Shown piece after piece: positions 27,134 through 35,695 of a stretch of 64,000 nt of DNA. Made by a program: the position numbers and the translations under genes. The notes under the pieces are model-generated. The model was not told the DNA's origin. It saw only the letters and a program-made list of their open reading frames with translations, and did no database searches. The DNA is from Rhodospirillaceae bacterium (GTDB taxonomy: Bacteria; Pseudomonadota; Alphaproteobacteria; UBA8366; Aestuariispiraceae): NCBI GenBank assembly GCA_002709955.1, contig PAQY01000002.1, positions 232,448 through 296,447 of the forward strand. The letters run 5' to 3'. The first letter of the stretch is position 1. Each line of letters opens with the position of its first letter.

Positions 27134-27638
27134 AGGTCACGCCCGGCAGGCCCAGAATGCCAGTTCTTTCCAATTCCGCCTTGATTGTCGGGTCATTTTC
27201 GAACCAGCGAGCCGCGTCCTGGCCATTGCGTTCTGACCAATCCCTGGTGAACCAATTGGCGCGGCTCCATTTACCATCGGGCAATTCCCGTTTGAACTGT
27301 AGCGCGAACATGGTGATCTGATCTTTTTTGATCAACAGACCATCGGCTTCGATCTTCTTGCCACAGAAGGGGATTAGATCCGCCGTTGCGCCAGCGAAAA
27401 TATCATTATTCTTAGCCGGTAGCAGCAGGGTTCCATCCTCCTGTAACAGGCCCAGTTGACGTTTTCCGTCACCACAATTTTCGGCGCAGTTTCCAGTCAA
27501 TTCGCATAAAAGGTCGACCACGGTGACCTGAATGCGCGCCTTTTCTTCCCCATCAATGCCCCATGAATCAGCGGCTAGACTGGGATTGGAAACGCTTAAC
27601 AGGCCGAATAAAAGGACGGGAAGGGATCGCATTTTCAT
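27120..27638 (-). CDS. Exported protein of unknown function, Cys-rich
   Basis: 172 aa, family not recognised. Signal peptide with cleavage after about residue 22 (SLA-A). The mature part has a Cys cluster LLCELTGNCAENCGDG (about 44-57) and a further FCGKK Cys near 92, so four or five Cys in an exported protein, suited to disulfides or metal binding. C-terminal half is Trp-rich (WSRANWFTRDW). It lies between the SCO1 gene (14-bp overlap) and another exported Cys/His protein, suggesting a role in copper delivery or respiratory oxidase assembly; that is inference. Confidence 0.75.
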   Translation of the reverse strand: MKMRSLPVLLFGLLSVSNPSLAADSWGIDGEEKARIQVTVVDLLCELTGNCAENCGDGKRQLGLLQEDGTLLLPAKNNDIFAGATADLIPFCGKKIEADGLLIKKDQITMFALQFKRELPDGKWSRANWFTRDWSERNGQDAARWFENDPTIKAELERTGILGLPGVTYVPQ

Positions 27639-27652
27639 GATGGGTGCTCCGC

Positions 27653-28078
27653 TCAGAAAGGCTGGATGCCGAAATCTTCGTGATTGATATGGACGATGCC
27701 ATGATCGTCGGCGACCTGATCGACAATCAGGTAATTGACACCGTCGCGGGCGTATAAATCGCCATTTACGGTGACCTGATGGGTCTGAATTTCCACCAGT
27801 CGGGGATTGGCGACGCTGGTGTCATCCTCTTCCACTTTCAGGATCACATAGACCTGATCATCCTCCGTGCGAATGCTGACGGGAATCCCGCCCACGGCGC
27901 ACCACACCGCGCATTTGTGATGCGCCGTGCCCAGCGCATACATGATTTCAGATGTGTAACACCAGGTATCAATCAACTCCCCGGTCAGGGTGACGCGCTG
28001 CCCTTCGGCGGCGTGCGTTGAAGACAGGGTGAAGCTGGATAGGGCGAAACACAGGGCGAAAGTCAGTTTCTTCATCAA
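27653..28078 (-). CDS. Exported Cys/His-motif protein
   Basis: 141 aa. Signal peptide (cleavage near THA-A). A single compact beta domain with the conserved cluster LIDTWCYTSEIMY and AHHKCAVWCAVGGIPV: three Cys and two His in about 25 residues, a likely metal- or heme-binding site. I have seen this WCY...HxxCAxxCxxxGxPV pattern in small exported proteins but cannot name a characterised member. It is first of a three-gene reverse-strand unit with the Cys-rich exported protein (14 bp gap) and SCO1. Confidence 0.78.
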   Translation of the reverse strand: MMKKLTFALCFALSSFTLSSTHAAEGQRVTLTGELIDTWCYTSEIMYALGTAHHKCAVWCAVGGIPVSIRTEDDQVYVILKVEEDDTSVANPRLVEIQTHQVTVNGDLYARDGVNYLIVDQVADDHGIVHINHEDFGIQPF

Positions 28079-28242
28079 ACTTTACCTTATCCTTTGGTGT
28101 GTTGATCCACTGATACCATAGGGTCGGGTTTTTGATCCGCACAAATCACAGTCGCTTTATCACAAGTTTACCGCATGGAACGGATTGACCCCAGGGCCAG
28201 ATCGTCCGAAAGAGGATGACCATTCATTTTAGCTGAGGCCGT

Positions 28243-29535
28243 ATGACCCAAACATCCCGACTGTCGGAGTCACAGCGCGTTATTACCCCGCCGCCCTTTG
28301 CCGTTGCGGGATTGATCTTGTCCATGGCGCTGGTGGCGGTTGGCAATGGTCTGATTTTCGCCTATGTGCCGACGCGGTTGGGGGGATTGGGCTATCCCCC
28401 CTCGATGGCGGGATGGATACTGACGGGCATGGCGGCAGGGGGGTTCCTGGGGTGTCTGGCCGTTGGGCCTCTTGTGAAGCGGGTAGGGCATGCGCGGGCC
28501 TTTATGACATTGGCGGCGGTCATGTTGCTGACCCATCTTTTGATCGGCATGACCCTTGATCCGATCCTGTGGATTGGGGCGCGGTTCGCCTATGGTTTTT
28601 CTGTAACAGGCCTGTTCATCATCGCGCAAAGCTGGATGAATGATTCCTGCCCCAATGAGTGGCGCGGCCGCGTTATGGCGATTTTTTATATGTCCTATGT
28701 GCTATGTATCGGTCTGGGCGGGTATCTGATCGCGTGGATTGACCTTGAGACACCAATTGGTCCGATGATCGCGGTATTGTTTGGAACATTGGCAATCTTG
28801 CCAGTTGGGCTGACCAACTTACCCTCCCCACCACCGCCAGAGGCCGTCAAGGTTGCGCTGCGCGCGGTTTGGCGTATTTCCCCAGTCGGCCTTGCCGGGC
28901 TGATGGCGGTTGGGGGGCTGACCATGATGGTGCAGGGGTTTGCGCCGATTTATGCCCAGGAAACGGGGTATTCCCAATCAGATATAGGGTTGCTGGTTTT
29001 CCTGATGCAGTTTGGCATGATCGCCGTACAGATGCCCCTGGGTGCCCTGTCGGATCGTATGGATCGCCGGATCGTGCTGATAATTGCCTGTGTGATCATC
29101 GTGATTTTTGCATTGATCTGTACGCGGCTGGAGGGAATGAACCTGTGGCTGATGATTGCCTTGTTCGGGATCTGGGCTGGGGCCACGGAAACGATTTATG
29201 CCGTCGCGACGGCCCATGCCAATGACCGGGCAGAGCCGCAGTATTATGTTTCGCTGTCCATGACGATGTTGTTTGCGTGGTCCGCATCGGCCTTCATCCT
29301 GCCCGGTGCGACAACAGTTCTGACCGACCTTCTAGGGGTTACGGCCTATATGTATGTGGCTGTGGTGATCGCGTTGAGCTATGGGCTGTTTGTTGCCTAT
29401 CGCATCATGCGAAAAGAGCCTGTGCCGGAGGAGGATCAGGAAGCCTATGAACCCCGCGCTGCCCAGGCCGCCTATGCCCCGGATCTCGCCGCCCCTGCCA
29501 TCGCGGATGAAATAGACCAGCAGGTGCCCCGGTAA
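28243..29535 (+). CDS. MFS transporter
   Basis: 430 aa with 12 predicted membrane segments. The loop 2-3 region GPLVKRVGHARAFM and loop 8-9 LGALSDRMDRRIVL match the MFS G-x-x-x-D/R-x-x-G/R pattern. The layout resembles YcaD-type transporters. The C-terminal 40 residues form an acidic cytoplasmic tail. Substrate unknown. Immediately downstream lies the 38-bp tandem hairpin repeat. Confidence 0.87.
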   Translation: MTQTSRLSESQRVITPPPFAVAGLILSMALVAVGNGLIFAYVPTRLGGLGYPPSMAGWILTGMAAGGFLGCLAVGPLVKRVGHARAFMTLAAVMLLTHLLIGMTLDPILWIGARFAYGFSVTGLFIIAQSWMNDSCPNEWRGRVMAIFYMSYVLCIGLGGYLIAWIDLETPIGPMIAVLFGTLAILPVGLTNLPSPPPPEAVKVALRAVWRISPVGLAGLMAVGGLTMMVQGFAPIYAQETGYSQSDIGLLVFLMQFGMIAVQMPLGALSDRMDRRIVLIIACVIIVIFALICTRLEGMNLWLMIALFGIWAGATETIYAVATAHANDRAEPQYYVSLSMTMLFAWSASAFILPGATTVLTDLLGVTAYMYVAVVIALSYGLFVAYRIMRKEPVPEEDQEAYEPRAAQAAYAPDLAAPAIADEIDQQVPR

Positions 29536-29671
29536 AGCATCATGCGTCCGCATGAGCTTAATATAAAAACCGCAGCATCACGCGTCCGCGTGAGCTTAAT
29601 GTAAAAACCGCAGCATCATGCGGTCGCATCAGCTTAAGACAAACCAGCATCACGCATCCGCGCGTTGCTGG
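29536..29671. repeat. 38-bp tandem repeat with covarying hairpins (3 units plus a diverged fourth)
   Basis: Units begin at 29536, 29574 and 29612, exactly 38 bp apart, each starting AGCATCA and containing AGCTTAA, with a diverged unit at 29646. Each unit holds a short hairpin whose arms change together: CATGCG-TC-CGCATG in unit 1, CACGCG-TC-CGCGTG in unit 2, and CATGCG-GT-CGCATC in unit 3. It sits between convergent genes (MFS and gatA). A related single copy lies at 57497-57521. Confidence 0.8.
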
Positions 29672-29673
29672 TG

Positions 29674-31149
29674 CTACGCGCGTAATCCTGCGACGGCAGA
29701 AAACTGTGCGGCGTCTTCCAGGGCTTGTGCCGTTTGCAGCAAGGTTTCCTCATCAAACGGTTTGCCGATCAATTGCAGGCCCAGCGGCAGGCCCTTGTGG
29801 TCCAACCCGGCGGGAACGGAAATTCCTGGCAGACCGGCCAGATTTACGGTCACGGTGAAGACATCGTTCAGATACATCTGGATCGGGTCATCCTGCTTGT
29901 CATCTATACCAAAGGCGGCAGACGGGGTGGCAGGGGTCAGCATGACATCGCATTGGGACCAGGCATTGCGGAAGTCTTCTGCAATGCGCGCGCGCACCTT
30001 CTGTGCTTTCAGATAATAGGCATCATAATACCCGGCAGACAGGACATAGGTGCCAATCAGAACCCGGCGCTGTACTTCATCCCCAAAGCCATCGCGACGG
30101 GTGTTCGCGTACATCTCGTCCAGGGTCTTGCCCTCGCTGCGCAGGCCATAGCGTACGCCGTCATAGCGGGCCAGGTTGGATGACGCCTCCGCCGGGGCGA
30201 TGATGTAATAGGCAGGCAGCGCATATTTCGTGTGGGGCAGCGAGATATCGACGATTTCCGCACCGGCCGCCCGCAGCCAATCAATGCCGCGCTGCCACAG
30301 ATCATCAATTTCATTGGCCAGGCTTTTCAGGCGGTATTCCTGGGGAATGCCGATACGCAGCCCTTTGACCCCGCGCTTAAGGGCGGCTTCAAAATCAGGA
30401 ACGGCGATGTTGGCGCTGGTTGAATCCTTTGCGTCATGTCCGGCCATCGCGCCCAACATGATTGCACCATCGCGAACCGTTCGTGTGAAGGGCCCGGCCT
30501 GATCCAGGGAACTGGCGAAGGCGACGACACCCCATCGGCTGCACCGGCCATAAGTCGGTTTCAGGCCCACAGTACCGGTCAGGGCCGCAGGCTGGCGGAT
30601 GGATCCACCCGTATCTGTACCAATGCTGGCCAGGGCGGAGCGTGCGGCAACAACCGCCGCCGACCCGCCGGACGACCCGCCGGGCACCAGGGCCTTGTCC
30701 GGATCGGTCTTATCCTGCCAGGGATTGCGCACAGGCCCATAGTAACTGGTCGTGTTGGACGACCCCATGGCGAATTCGTCCAGGTTGGTTTTGCCCAACA
30801 GCACGGCACCCGCCGACCACAGCTTGCTGCTGACCGTCGATTCATAGGGCGGTTTGAACCCGTCCAGAATGTGAGAGGCCGCCGTCGTCAGCACCCCTTC
30901 GGTGCAGTACAAATCCTTAACGCCCAGGGGAATGCCTTCCAATGGGCCCGCTGTACCTGCGGCCAATCGTTCATCACTTTTCACAGCCATAGCGCGGGCC
31001 TGGTCTGGCGTTTCAGTGATATAGGCATTCAGCGCCCTGGTCTTATCCATGGCGGCCAGATAGGCCTCCGTCAGTTCGACAGCGGTGAATGCTTTCTTGC
31101 GCAGGCCGTCTCGGGCATCTGTCAGGCTTAAATCCAGAAGGTCGTTCAT
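29674..31149 (-). CDS. gatA: Asp-tRNA(Asn)/Glu-tRNA(Gln) amidotransferase subunit A
   Basis: 491 aa amidase-signature protein; releases ammonia from glutamine for transamidation of misacylated tRNA. Ser-cisSer-Lys triad: K78 in LGVKDLY, Ser in [10 protein letters not shown] (about 159) and S183 in DTGGSIRQP. It follows gatC by 12 bp in the same direction. gatB is not present downstream in this window; the region beyond the stop holds the tandem repeat and a convergent gene. Confidence 0.97.
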   Translation of the reverse strand: MNDLLDLSLTDARDGLRKKAFTAVELTEAYLAAMDKTRALNAYITETPDQARAMAVKSDERLAAGTAGPLEGIPLGVKDLYCTEGVLTTAASHILDGFKPPYESTVSSKLWSAGAVLLGKTNLDEFAMGSSNTTSYYGPVRNPWQDKTDPDKALVPGGSSGGSAAVVAARSALASIGTDTGGSIRQPAALTGTVGLKPTYGRCSRWGVVAFASSLDQAGPFTRTVRDGAIMLGAMAGHDAKDSTSANIAVPDFEAALKRGVKGLRIGIPQEYRLKSLANEIDDLWQRGIDWLRAAGAEIVDISLPHTKYALPAYYIIAPAEASSNLARYDGVRYGLRSEGKTLDEMYANTRRDGFGDEVQRRVLIGTYVLSAGYYDAYYLKAQKVRARIAEDFRNAWSQCDVMLTPATPSAAFGIDDKQDDPIQMYLNDVFTVTVNLAGLPGISVPAGLDHKGLPLGLQLIGKPFDEETLLQTAQALEDAAQFSAVAGLRA

Positions 31150-31161
31150 CGCCCCCAGCTC

Positions 31162-31449
31162 CTATTCAACAACTTTGGGGACGGAGAAGAAATGACCGAC
31201 CGGGTCTGGCGCATTGGCGACGATTTTTTCCGGATAGCCACCATCTGTCACTTTATCCTCCCGCCATTGGGCGGTCATCTCAACGGCCGATGACATGGGT
31301 TGCACGCCGTCCGTGTCCACTTCGGACAATTGCTCGACCCAGGCGACGATCGTATCCAGTTCCGATGCCAGCGTTTCCTGACGGTCTTCTGGCAAGGCGA
31401 TGCGCGCCAGATGGGCAACGCGGGCGACGGTTTTGGTATCAATGGCCAT
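31162..31449 (-). CDS. gatC: Asp-tRNA(Asn)/Glu-tRNA(Gln) amidotransferase subunit C
   Basis: 95 aa, normal GatC length. VARVAHLARIALPEDRQETLASELDTI is the conserved N-terminal helix pair in two parts, and the end VGHFFSVPKVVE is the typical GatC tail that wraps between GatA and GatB. ATG 31449 gives the standard start MAIDTKTV; 30 further codons upstream overlap the divergent ruvX region and are not conserved in the family. Operon with gatA. Confidence 0.95.
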   Translation of the reverse strand: MAIDTKTVARVAHLARIALPEDRQETLASELDTIVAWVEQLSEVDTDGVQPMSSAVEMTAQWREDKVTDGGYPEKIVANAPDPVGHFFSVPKVVE

Positions 31450-31565
31450 GGGCGGCTCTCTGCGTTGGATATCGGGATGAATTTGTGCGCGGAAACTATC
31501 ACCCGCCTTCCAGCGCGGCAAGTCGTCAGGCTTGCCCAAAGGCCAAACCCGCCCTATGCACAGTC

Positions 31566-32033
31566 ATGATCTTAGAAACCGTCTATGACCTGCCTGCAGG
31601 CGTCAGCCTTTTGGGCCTCGATCTGGGGGAAAAAACCATCGGGGTCGCCATTGGTGACCCGGCCGGCAGCATTGCGTCGCCCCTGGAAACCATCCGGCGT
31701 GCAAAGTTCACGCAGGATGTCGCGCGGCTGGGGGAAATCGTGGCGGATCGCCGGATTGGCGGCCTGGTCATCGGCCTGCCGGTCAATATGGATGGGACGG
31801 AAGGCAAGCGCTGTCAGTCATCGCGCCAATTCGCCCGCAATCTGATCTCTGTCGCCAAATGGGACATGCCCATCGCCTTCTGGGACGAACGCCTGTCAAC
31901 CAGTGCGGTGGAACGGGTGCTGATCGAACAAGCGGATATGACACGAGCGCGCCGCGGTCAGGTGGTCGATAAAATGGCAGCCAGCTTTATTCTGCAAGGC
32001 GCATTGGACGCACGGCGACTGCGCCCGCTATAG
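31566..32033 (+). CDS. ruvX: RuvX/YqgF-family putative pre-16S rRNA nuclease
   Basis: 155 aa, RNase H fold. LLGLDLGEKTIGVAIGDP carries the first catalytic Asp; LVIGLPVNMDGTEG and FWDERLSTSAVER are the second and third conserved strands, with a DKMAASFILQGAL ending. Known members process the 5' end of 16S rRNA and were earlier proposed as Holliday junction resolvases. ATG 31566 chosen; the long upstream frame is antisense to gatC. Divergent from gatC and overlapping the SDR gene at the stop codons (CTATAG). Confidence 0.92.
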   Translation: MILETVYDLPAGVSLLGLDLGEKTIGVAIGDPAGSIASPLETIRRAKFTQDVARLGEIVADRRIGGLVIGLPVNMDGTEGKRCQSSRQFARNLISVAKWDMPIAFWDERLSTSAVERVLIEQADMTRARRGQVVDKMAASFILQGALDARRLRPL

Positions 32034-32789
32034 CATGCTGGTATGGCCGTCCACGCTGATCGCCTGGCCGGAAATCCTTGCCCCTGCCTTGGAACACAGA
32101 AACAGCGCCATTTCGGAGATGTCTTCTGCGGTGACGAAACAGCGCATGCTGGTGTCCTTCACGTAATCGTCGCGGATCTGATCAACACTTTTACCGGTCG
32201 TTAAGGCCTCGTCCGCGATCACGCGGTCCATGCGGTCGCCTTCGACGGAGCCGGGACACAGGGCATTGACCCGCACACCGAATGGGCCAGCCTCTGCCGC
32301 GGCCGTTTTGGTCAGGCCGATAATTGCCCATTTCGCCGCACAATAGGGGCTGCGTTCCGGATAGCCATACAGGCCGCCTGTTGAGGAAAAATTGATGATA
32401 GAGCCGGAACCCTTTGCCTTCATCGGCCCCAATACGCGCCGAAGGCAATGATAGGCCCCGGTCAGGTTCACAGCGACACAGGCCGCCCAGGCTTCGGGAT
32501 CGGTATCCTCGATCACCCCGGTCGGTCCTTTTATCCCAGCGGCATTGATCAGAATATCCACGCCCCCTAAATGGGCCAAGGCAGCATCAAAGAACGCATC
32601 AACCTCCACACGGTTTGAAACGTCACAGCGCTGGTGCGCAATGCCATCGGGCAGGCTGGACAGGCCCTTGGTATCGACATCGCCTGCAAAGACCGCAGCC
32701 CCTTCACGATGCAACTGCTCCGCAATGGTCCGTGCGATGCCACCCCCCGCGGCGGTCACGATGGCGCGTTGTCCGGCGAATCTGCTCAT
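32028..32789 (-). CDS. SDR-family oxidoreductase
   Basis: 253 aa. Catalytic Tyr/Lys in YCAAK and NxAG in INAAGIKG are standard, and the C-terminal GQAISVDGHTSML is typical of the sugar/acyl dehydrogenase branch. The cofactor loop reads TAAGGGIA instead of TGxxxGxG, so the second and last Gly are changed; it is otherwise intact. ATG 32789 follows GAGG by 8 nt. Convergent with ruvX, with a 6-bp overlap. Substrate unknown. Confidence 0.87.
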   Translation of the reverse strand: MSRFAGQRAIVTAAGGGIARTIAEQLHREGAAVFAGDVDTKGLSSLPDGIAHQRCDVSNRVEVDAFFDAALAHLGGVDILINAAGIKGPTGVIEDTDPEAWAACVAVNLTGAYHCLRRVLGPMKAKGSGSIINFSSTGGLYGYPERSPYCAAKWAIIGLTKTAAAEAGPFGVRVNALCPGSVEGDRMDRVIADEALTTGKSVDQIRDDYVKDTSMRCFVTAEDISEMALFLCSKAGARISGQAISVDGHTSML

Positions 32790-32832
32790 TTTGCTTGCCT
32801 CATAGGGTGGCGACCAACACTGTTCGCGCACC

Positions 32833-33195
32833 ATGCTGGACACGGAACAAAGCGACAAGAATGAAGTGCAGGAAGGGCAGGGCGATGATCGTCTTTTCTG
32901 TGCGAAATGCCATGCCACAGTGACGCGGCAATGTTTCGCCATTGATCGGCGCGGCGCACATCAACACACGGTCTTCAATCCAGCAGGCCATGTCTTCACG
33001 GTACAGTGTTTTATTCATGCACCAGGCGCCGGAATGTTGGGCCGACCCAGCACGCAATTTTCCTGGTTTCCGGGACTCGCATGGCGGGTGGCGCTGTGTG
33101 TTGAATGCGGCACCCATATCGGGTGGGAATTCAGCGGCCCTGAAACATTCTTTGGCCTGATCAAACCCGCTTTGACGACCAGCCCAAACCCTTAA
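32833..33195 (+). CDS. Cereblon-like CULT-domain protein
   Basis: 120 aa, a single CULT domain, the thalidomide-binding fold of human cereblon; the best known bacterial member is MsCI4 of Magnetospirillum. Zinc ligands C23-x2-C26 (FCAKC) and C89-x2-C92 (LCVEC). The aromatic cage is W78 and W84 (SWFPGLAW) and W98 (IGWEF); the fourth position, Tyr in MsCI4, is F100. HTVFNPAGHVF and TFFGLIK are also conserved. Function in bacteria is unknown; uracil and other cyclic imides bind in vitro. ATG 32833 has no clear SD; GTG 32866 is an alternative. Convergent end overlaps the MoxR gene end by 4 bp. Confidence 0.88.
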   Translation: MLDTEQSDKNEVQEGQGDDRLFCAKCHATVTRQCFAIDRRGAHQHTVFNPAGHVFTVQCFIHAPGAGMLGRPSTQFSWFPGLAWRVALCVECGTHIGWEFSGPETFFGLIKPALTTSPNP

Positions 33196-34043
33196 CCCCT
33201 TGATCCTTCGCGGCGGGACAGGAAGGCCAGACGCTCAAACAGATGAACGTCCTGTTCATTCTTCAATAATGCGCCATGCAGCGGGGGGATGGCCTTGCTG
33301 GGATCTGTTTCACGCAATGTTTCGGGGGAGATATCTTCCACCATCAACAATTTGATCCAATCCAGTAATTCGGAGGTTGAGGGGCGCTTTTTCAGGCCTT
33401 GAACCTCGCGCACCTGGAAGAACAGGGCCAGGGCCTCACTCAACAGGCGCTTTTTGATGTCGGGGAAGTGAACCTGAACGATCTGTTCCATCGTCTCAGG
33501 GTCCGGGAAGCGGATGAAATGGAAGAAACAGCGCCGCAGGAAGGCATCGGGCAGTTCTTTTTCATTATTCGATGTGATGATCACGATGGGGCGCTTTTCC
33601 GCCCGGATCACTTCCTTCGTCTCATAGACATGGAATTCCATGCGATCCAGTTCCAGCAACAGATCATTGGGGAATTCGATATCGGCCTTGTCCACCTCGT
33701 CAATCAGCAAGACAGGCGCGGGGTCGGATGTAAAAGCCTCCCACAGTTTTCCCTTAATGATGTAATTGCGGATATCGTGGACCCGTTCGTCGCCCAACTG
33801 GCTGTCGCGCAGGCGGCTGACCGCATCATATTCATACAGGCCCTGCTGTGCCTTGGTGGTGGATTTCACATGCCATTCGATAAAGGGACGGTCCAGGGCG
33901 GTTGCGATTTCTCGCGCCAATTGGGTTTTACCCGTGCCAGGCTCCCCCTTGACCAGCAAGGGGCGTTGCAGCGTGACCGCTGCATTCACGGCAACGGCAA
34001 GATCTTCGGAGGCGACATAGCTGGACGTGCTGGTAAAACGCAT
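33192..34043 (-). CDS. MoxR-type AAA+ ATPase
   Basis: 283 aa. Walker A GEPGTGKTQ (about residues 34-42), Walker B VLLIDEVDKAD, sensor 1 ITSNNEKELPDAFLRRC, and the arginine finger region. The MoxR family helps assemble or activate partner proteins, usually with a VWA protein coded next door. Here the CoxE-like VWA gene is at 48593, about 14.5 kb away. ATG 34043 is preferred over the frame's first codon at 34064. Convergent with the CULT gene, ends overlapping by 4 bp. Confidence 0.9.
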   Translation of the reverse strand: MRFTSTSSYVASEDLAVAVNAAVTLQRPLLVKGEPGTGKTQLAREIATALDRPFIEWHVKSTTKAQQGLYEYDAVSRLRDSQLGDERVHDIRNYIIKGKLWEAFTSDPAPVLLIDEVDKADIEFPNDLLLELDRMEFHVYETKEVIRAEKRPIVIITSNNEKELPDAFLRRCFFHFIRFPDPETMEQIVQVHFPDIKKRLLSEALALFFQVREVQGLKKRPSTSELLDWIKLLMVEDISPETLRETDPSKAIPPLHGALLKNEQDVHLFERLAFLSRREGSRG

Positions 34044-34129
34044 TGACGATGATCCTGAAGGCAAGGGTTACGGATGGGCACAGACCCTAGTGTGCGCCCC
34101 TTGCGCAATCAAGACTCTCGCGCACCATT

Positions 34130-34684
34130 CTAGCCTTGAAGGGCGATTAAGGTGCGCAATGTTCCAGACGCCAGATTTGAGGAAAATCCCGCATTGATCT
34201 GTGCGGTTCCCGTGGCATTCGCCGCCGCCAGATTGGAGAGCAGGGATACCTGGGCCGCCAGGGAGTCTGTTGGCTCACCAGCCGCCTTTGCCTGGGACAG
34301 GGCTGATTGCATGAAGCCCAGCAGGTCGGTCTTTTCGTCCAATTTTCCGCCAGAGTAATAATTGCCCGGCAGATTTGACAGGAATTCGGCACCCTTGGTC
34401 TGGAGTTGCAGGATGTCCTGATCGCTGACAACGCCGCTGTCTTTTAATGCGCCAGCCAGTTGGTCCACTTCCGTGGGGGAAATGCCATTGACGTCGAACA
34501 TTTTCGCGATGTCGGCAAAGGACAGGCTTGTTGATTTTACGTCTTTATCGATTGTATTGAACAGGTTGGCGATAAAGGAATTTGCATTTGAATCGGCAAC
34601 GTCCTCTTTTTCCGGACGCTTTTCCGTTCCCGTTAATAGGGAGGCTCCTGCACTGAAAAGACTAAACGTTGCGGCTTCCAGCAT
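34130..34684 (-). CDS. Hypothetical protein
   Basis: 184 aa, family not recognised. The first 20 residues are hydrophobic (LEAATFSLFSAGASLL) but lack a clean signal-peptide charge pattern. The rest is acidic and Ser/Ala/Leu-rich, with a segment SFADIAKMFDVNGISPTEV that reads like a short helix-turn-helix-like or EF-hand-like element, without the Ca ligands. ATG 34684 follows GAGG by 9 nt. Between the MoxR gene and phnF; no operon partner. Confidence 0.65.
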   Translation of the reverse strand: MLEAATFSLFSAGASLLTGTEKRPEKEDVADSNANSFIANLFNTIDKDVKSTSLSFADIAKMFDVNGISPTEVDQLAGALKDSGVVSDQDILQLQTKGAEFLSNLPGNYYSGGKLDEKTDLLGFMQSALSQAKAAGEPTDSLAAQVSLLSNLAAANATGTAQINAGFSSNLASGTLRTLIALQG

Positions 34685-34747
34685 AACCCAAATCCTCAAT
34701 CGGTTTGCATTGAGGGTAGATAAGCAAATTTTATGCCATAGTACGAG

Positions 34748-35503
34748 TTATGCAGGCTTCTTGAGTGCCGAGTGCTCTCTCAGGGGTTCGCTTTCCACAA
34801 TCAATTGGGTGCGGTCACTGGCATAATAGGACAGTCCGTATTCAATTGCGCGTCCATCCATGTCCACATTGATGCTTTCTGTCTGCAAGACCGGGCGTGT
34901 CGGTGGCTGCTGTAGGTGGGCTGCCAGTTGGCGCGTTGGCATGGTGGCGGTGATGCGTGTGGAAAACCTTTTGTAATCATGTACGCCACAGGCATCCAGG
35001 GCTGCGGTGATCGATAAAGTGTCACGAAAGGCTGCAATCATCCCCTCAAATCGCTTTGCGGGGAAATAATGGGTGGCAACACTGATTGGGCGACCGTCAA
35101 CTTCACTGACAGCTTCCAACAGCACGACGGGGGCACCTTTTCGCAGGTCTAGATTTCGCGCAATGACCGCATCGGCACGGACCTGTTCGGTCCGCAACAG
35201 GGTTTTGCTGGGCATGCGGTTGCCGCTGGTGATGTTTTGGGTAAAGCGGGTACGCTCCCCAATGGGATATTCGATCAGGTCGCTTTGAACAAATGTGCCG
35301 CGCCCTTGCTCAATTCGGACCTTGCCAACTTCCTGAAGGTGACTCATCGCGCGACGAACGGTGTGACGATTTACAGCAAAGCGACGGGACAGGTCCGCCT
35401 CTGTGGGAAGGCGGTCCCCAGGCTCATAGACACCCTGGTCTATTTCGGCCTCTAAAGTGCCGGCAATTTGTCGCCAGATTGGTTCTCCATCAGTTAGATA
35501 CAC
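34748..35503 (-). CDS. phnF: PhnF-type GntR/UTRA repressor of phosphonate genes
   Basis: 251 aa. N-terminal GntR winged helix (about 8-75: PTEADLSRRFAVNRHTVRRAM) and C-terminal UTRA ligand domain (about 95-245). Family members repress phn genes and sense phosphonate-pathway intermediates or phosphate. It is divergent from phnG across 192 bp that hold palindromic GTCTAGAC sites, the expected operators. Confidence 0.92.
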   Translation of the reverse strand: MYLTDGEPIWRQIAGTLEAEIDQGVYEPGDRLPTEADLSRRFAVNRHTVRRAMSHLQEVGKVRIEQGRGTFVQSDLIEYPIGERTRFTQNITSGNRMPSKTLLRTEQVRADAVIARNLDLRKGAPVVLLEAVSEVDGRPISVATHYFPAKRFEGMIAAFRDTLSITAALDACGVHDYKRFSTRITATMPTRQLAAHLQQPPTRPVLQTESINVDMDGRAIEYGLSYYASDRTQLIVESEPLREHSALKKPA

Positions 35504-35601
35504 GACTTGCCCCTTTGGTTATGCCATTCGTCACAAGAATTTCATCAACAACGCCATGCTTCGATCTTGCAATTGGGTCTAAGCTTAGGCATCTTATATT
35601 T

Positions 35602-35640
35602 GTCTAGACGTCTATACGAAAATCTAACGACTGTCTAGAC
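35602..35640. promoter_or_regulatory. Paired GTCTAGAC palindromes, candidate PhnF operators
   Basis: Perfect 8-bp palindromes GTCTAGAC lie at 35602-35609 and 35633-35640, with a near copy GTCTATAC at 35610-35617. The first and last centres are 31 bp apart, close to three helical turns, suited to cooperative binding on one face. They sit in the phnF-phnG divergent promoter region. Known PhnF operators are similar GTCTA-type inverted repeats in other bacteria. Confidence 0.65.
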
Positions 35641-35695
35641 CTTTGACTGGTTTGTTGAGTGTCGCAGCATCTTTGTCTGAACGGGAGATAATTTT

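Noticed and set aside
29536-29671. The tandem repeat as a CRISPR array
   Set aside because: Units are contiguous at 38 bp with no unique spacers, and there are no cas genes.
32800-33117. 105-codon reverse frame over the CULT gene
   Set aside because: Antisense to a protein with an intact zinc site and aromatic cage.
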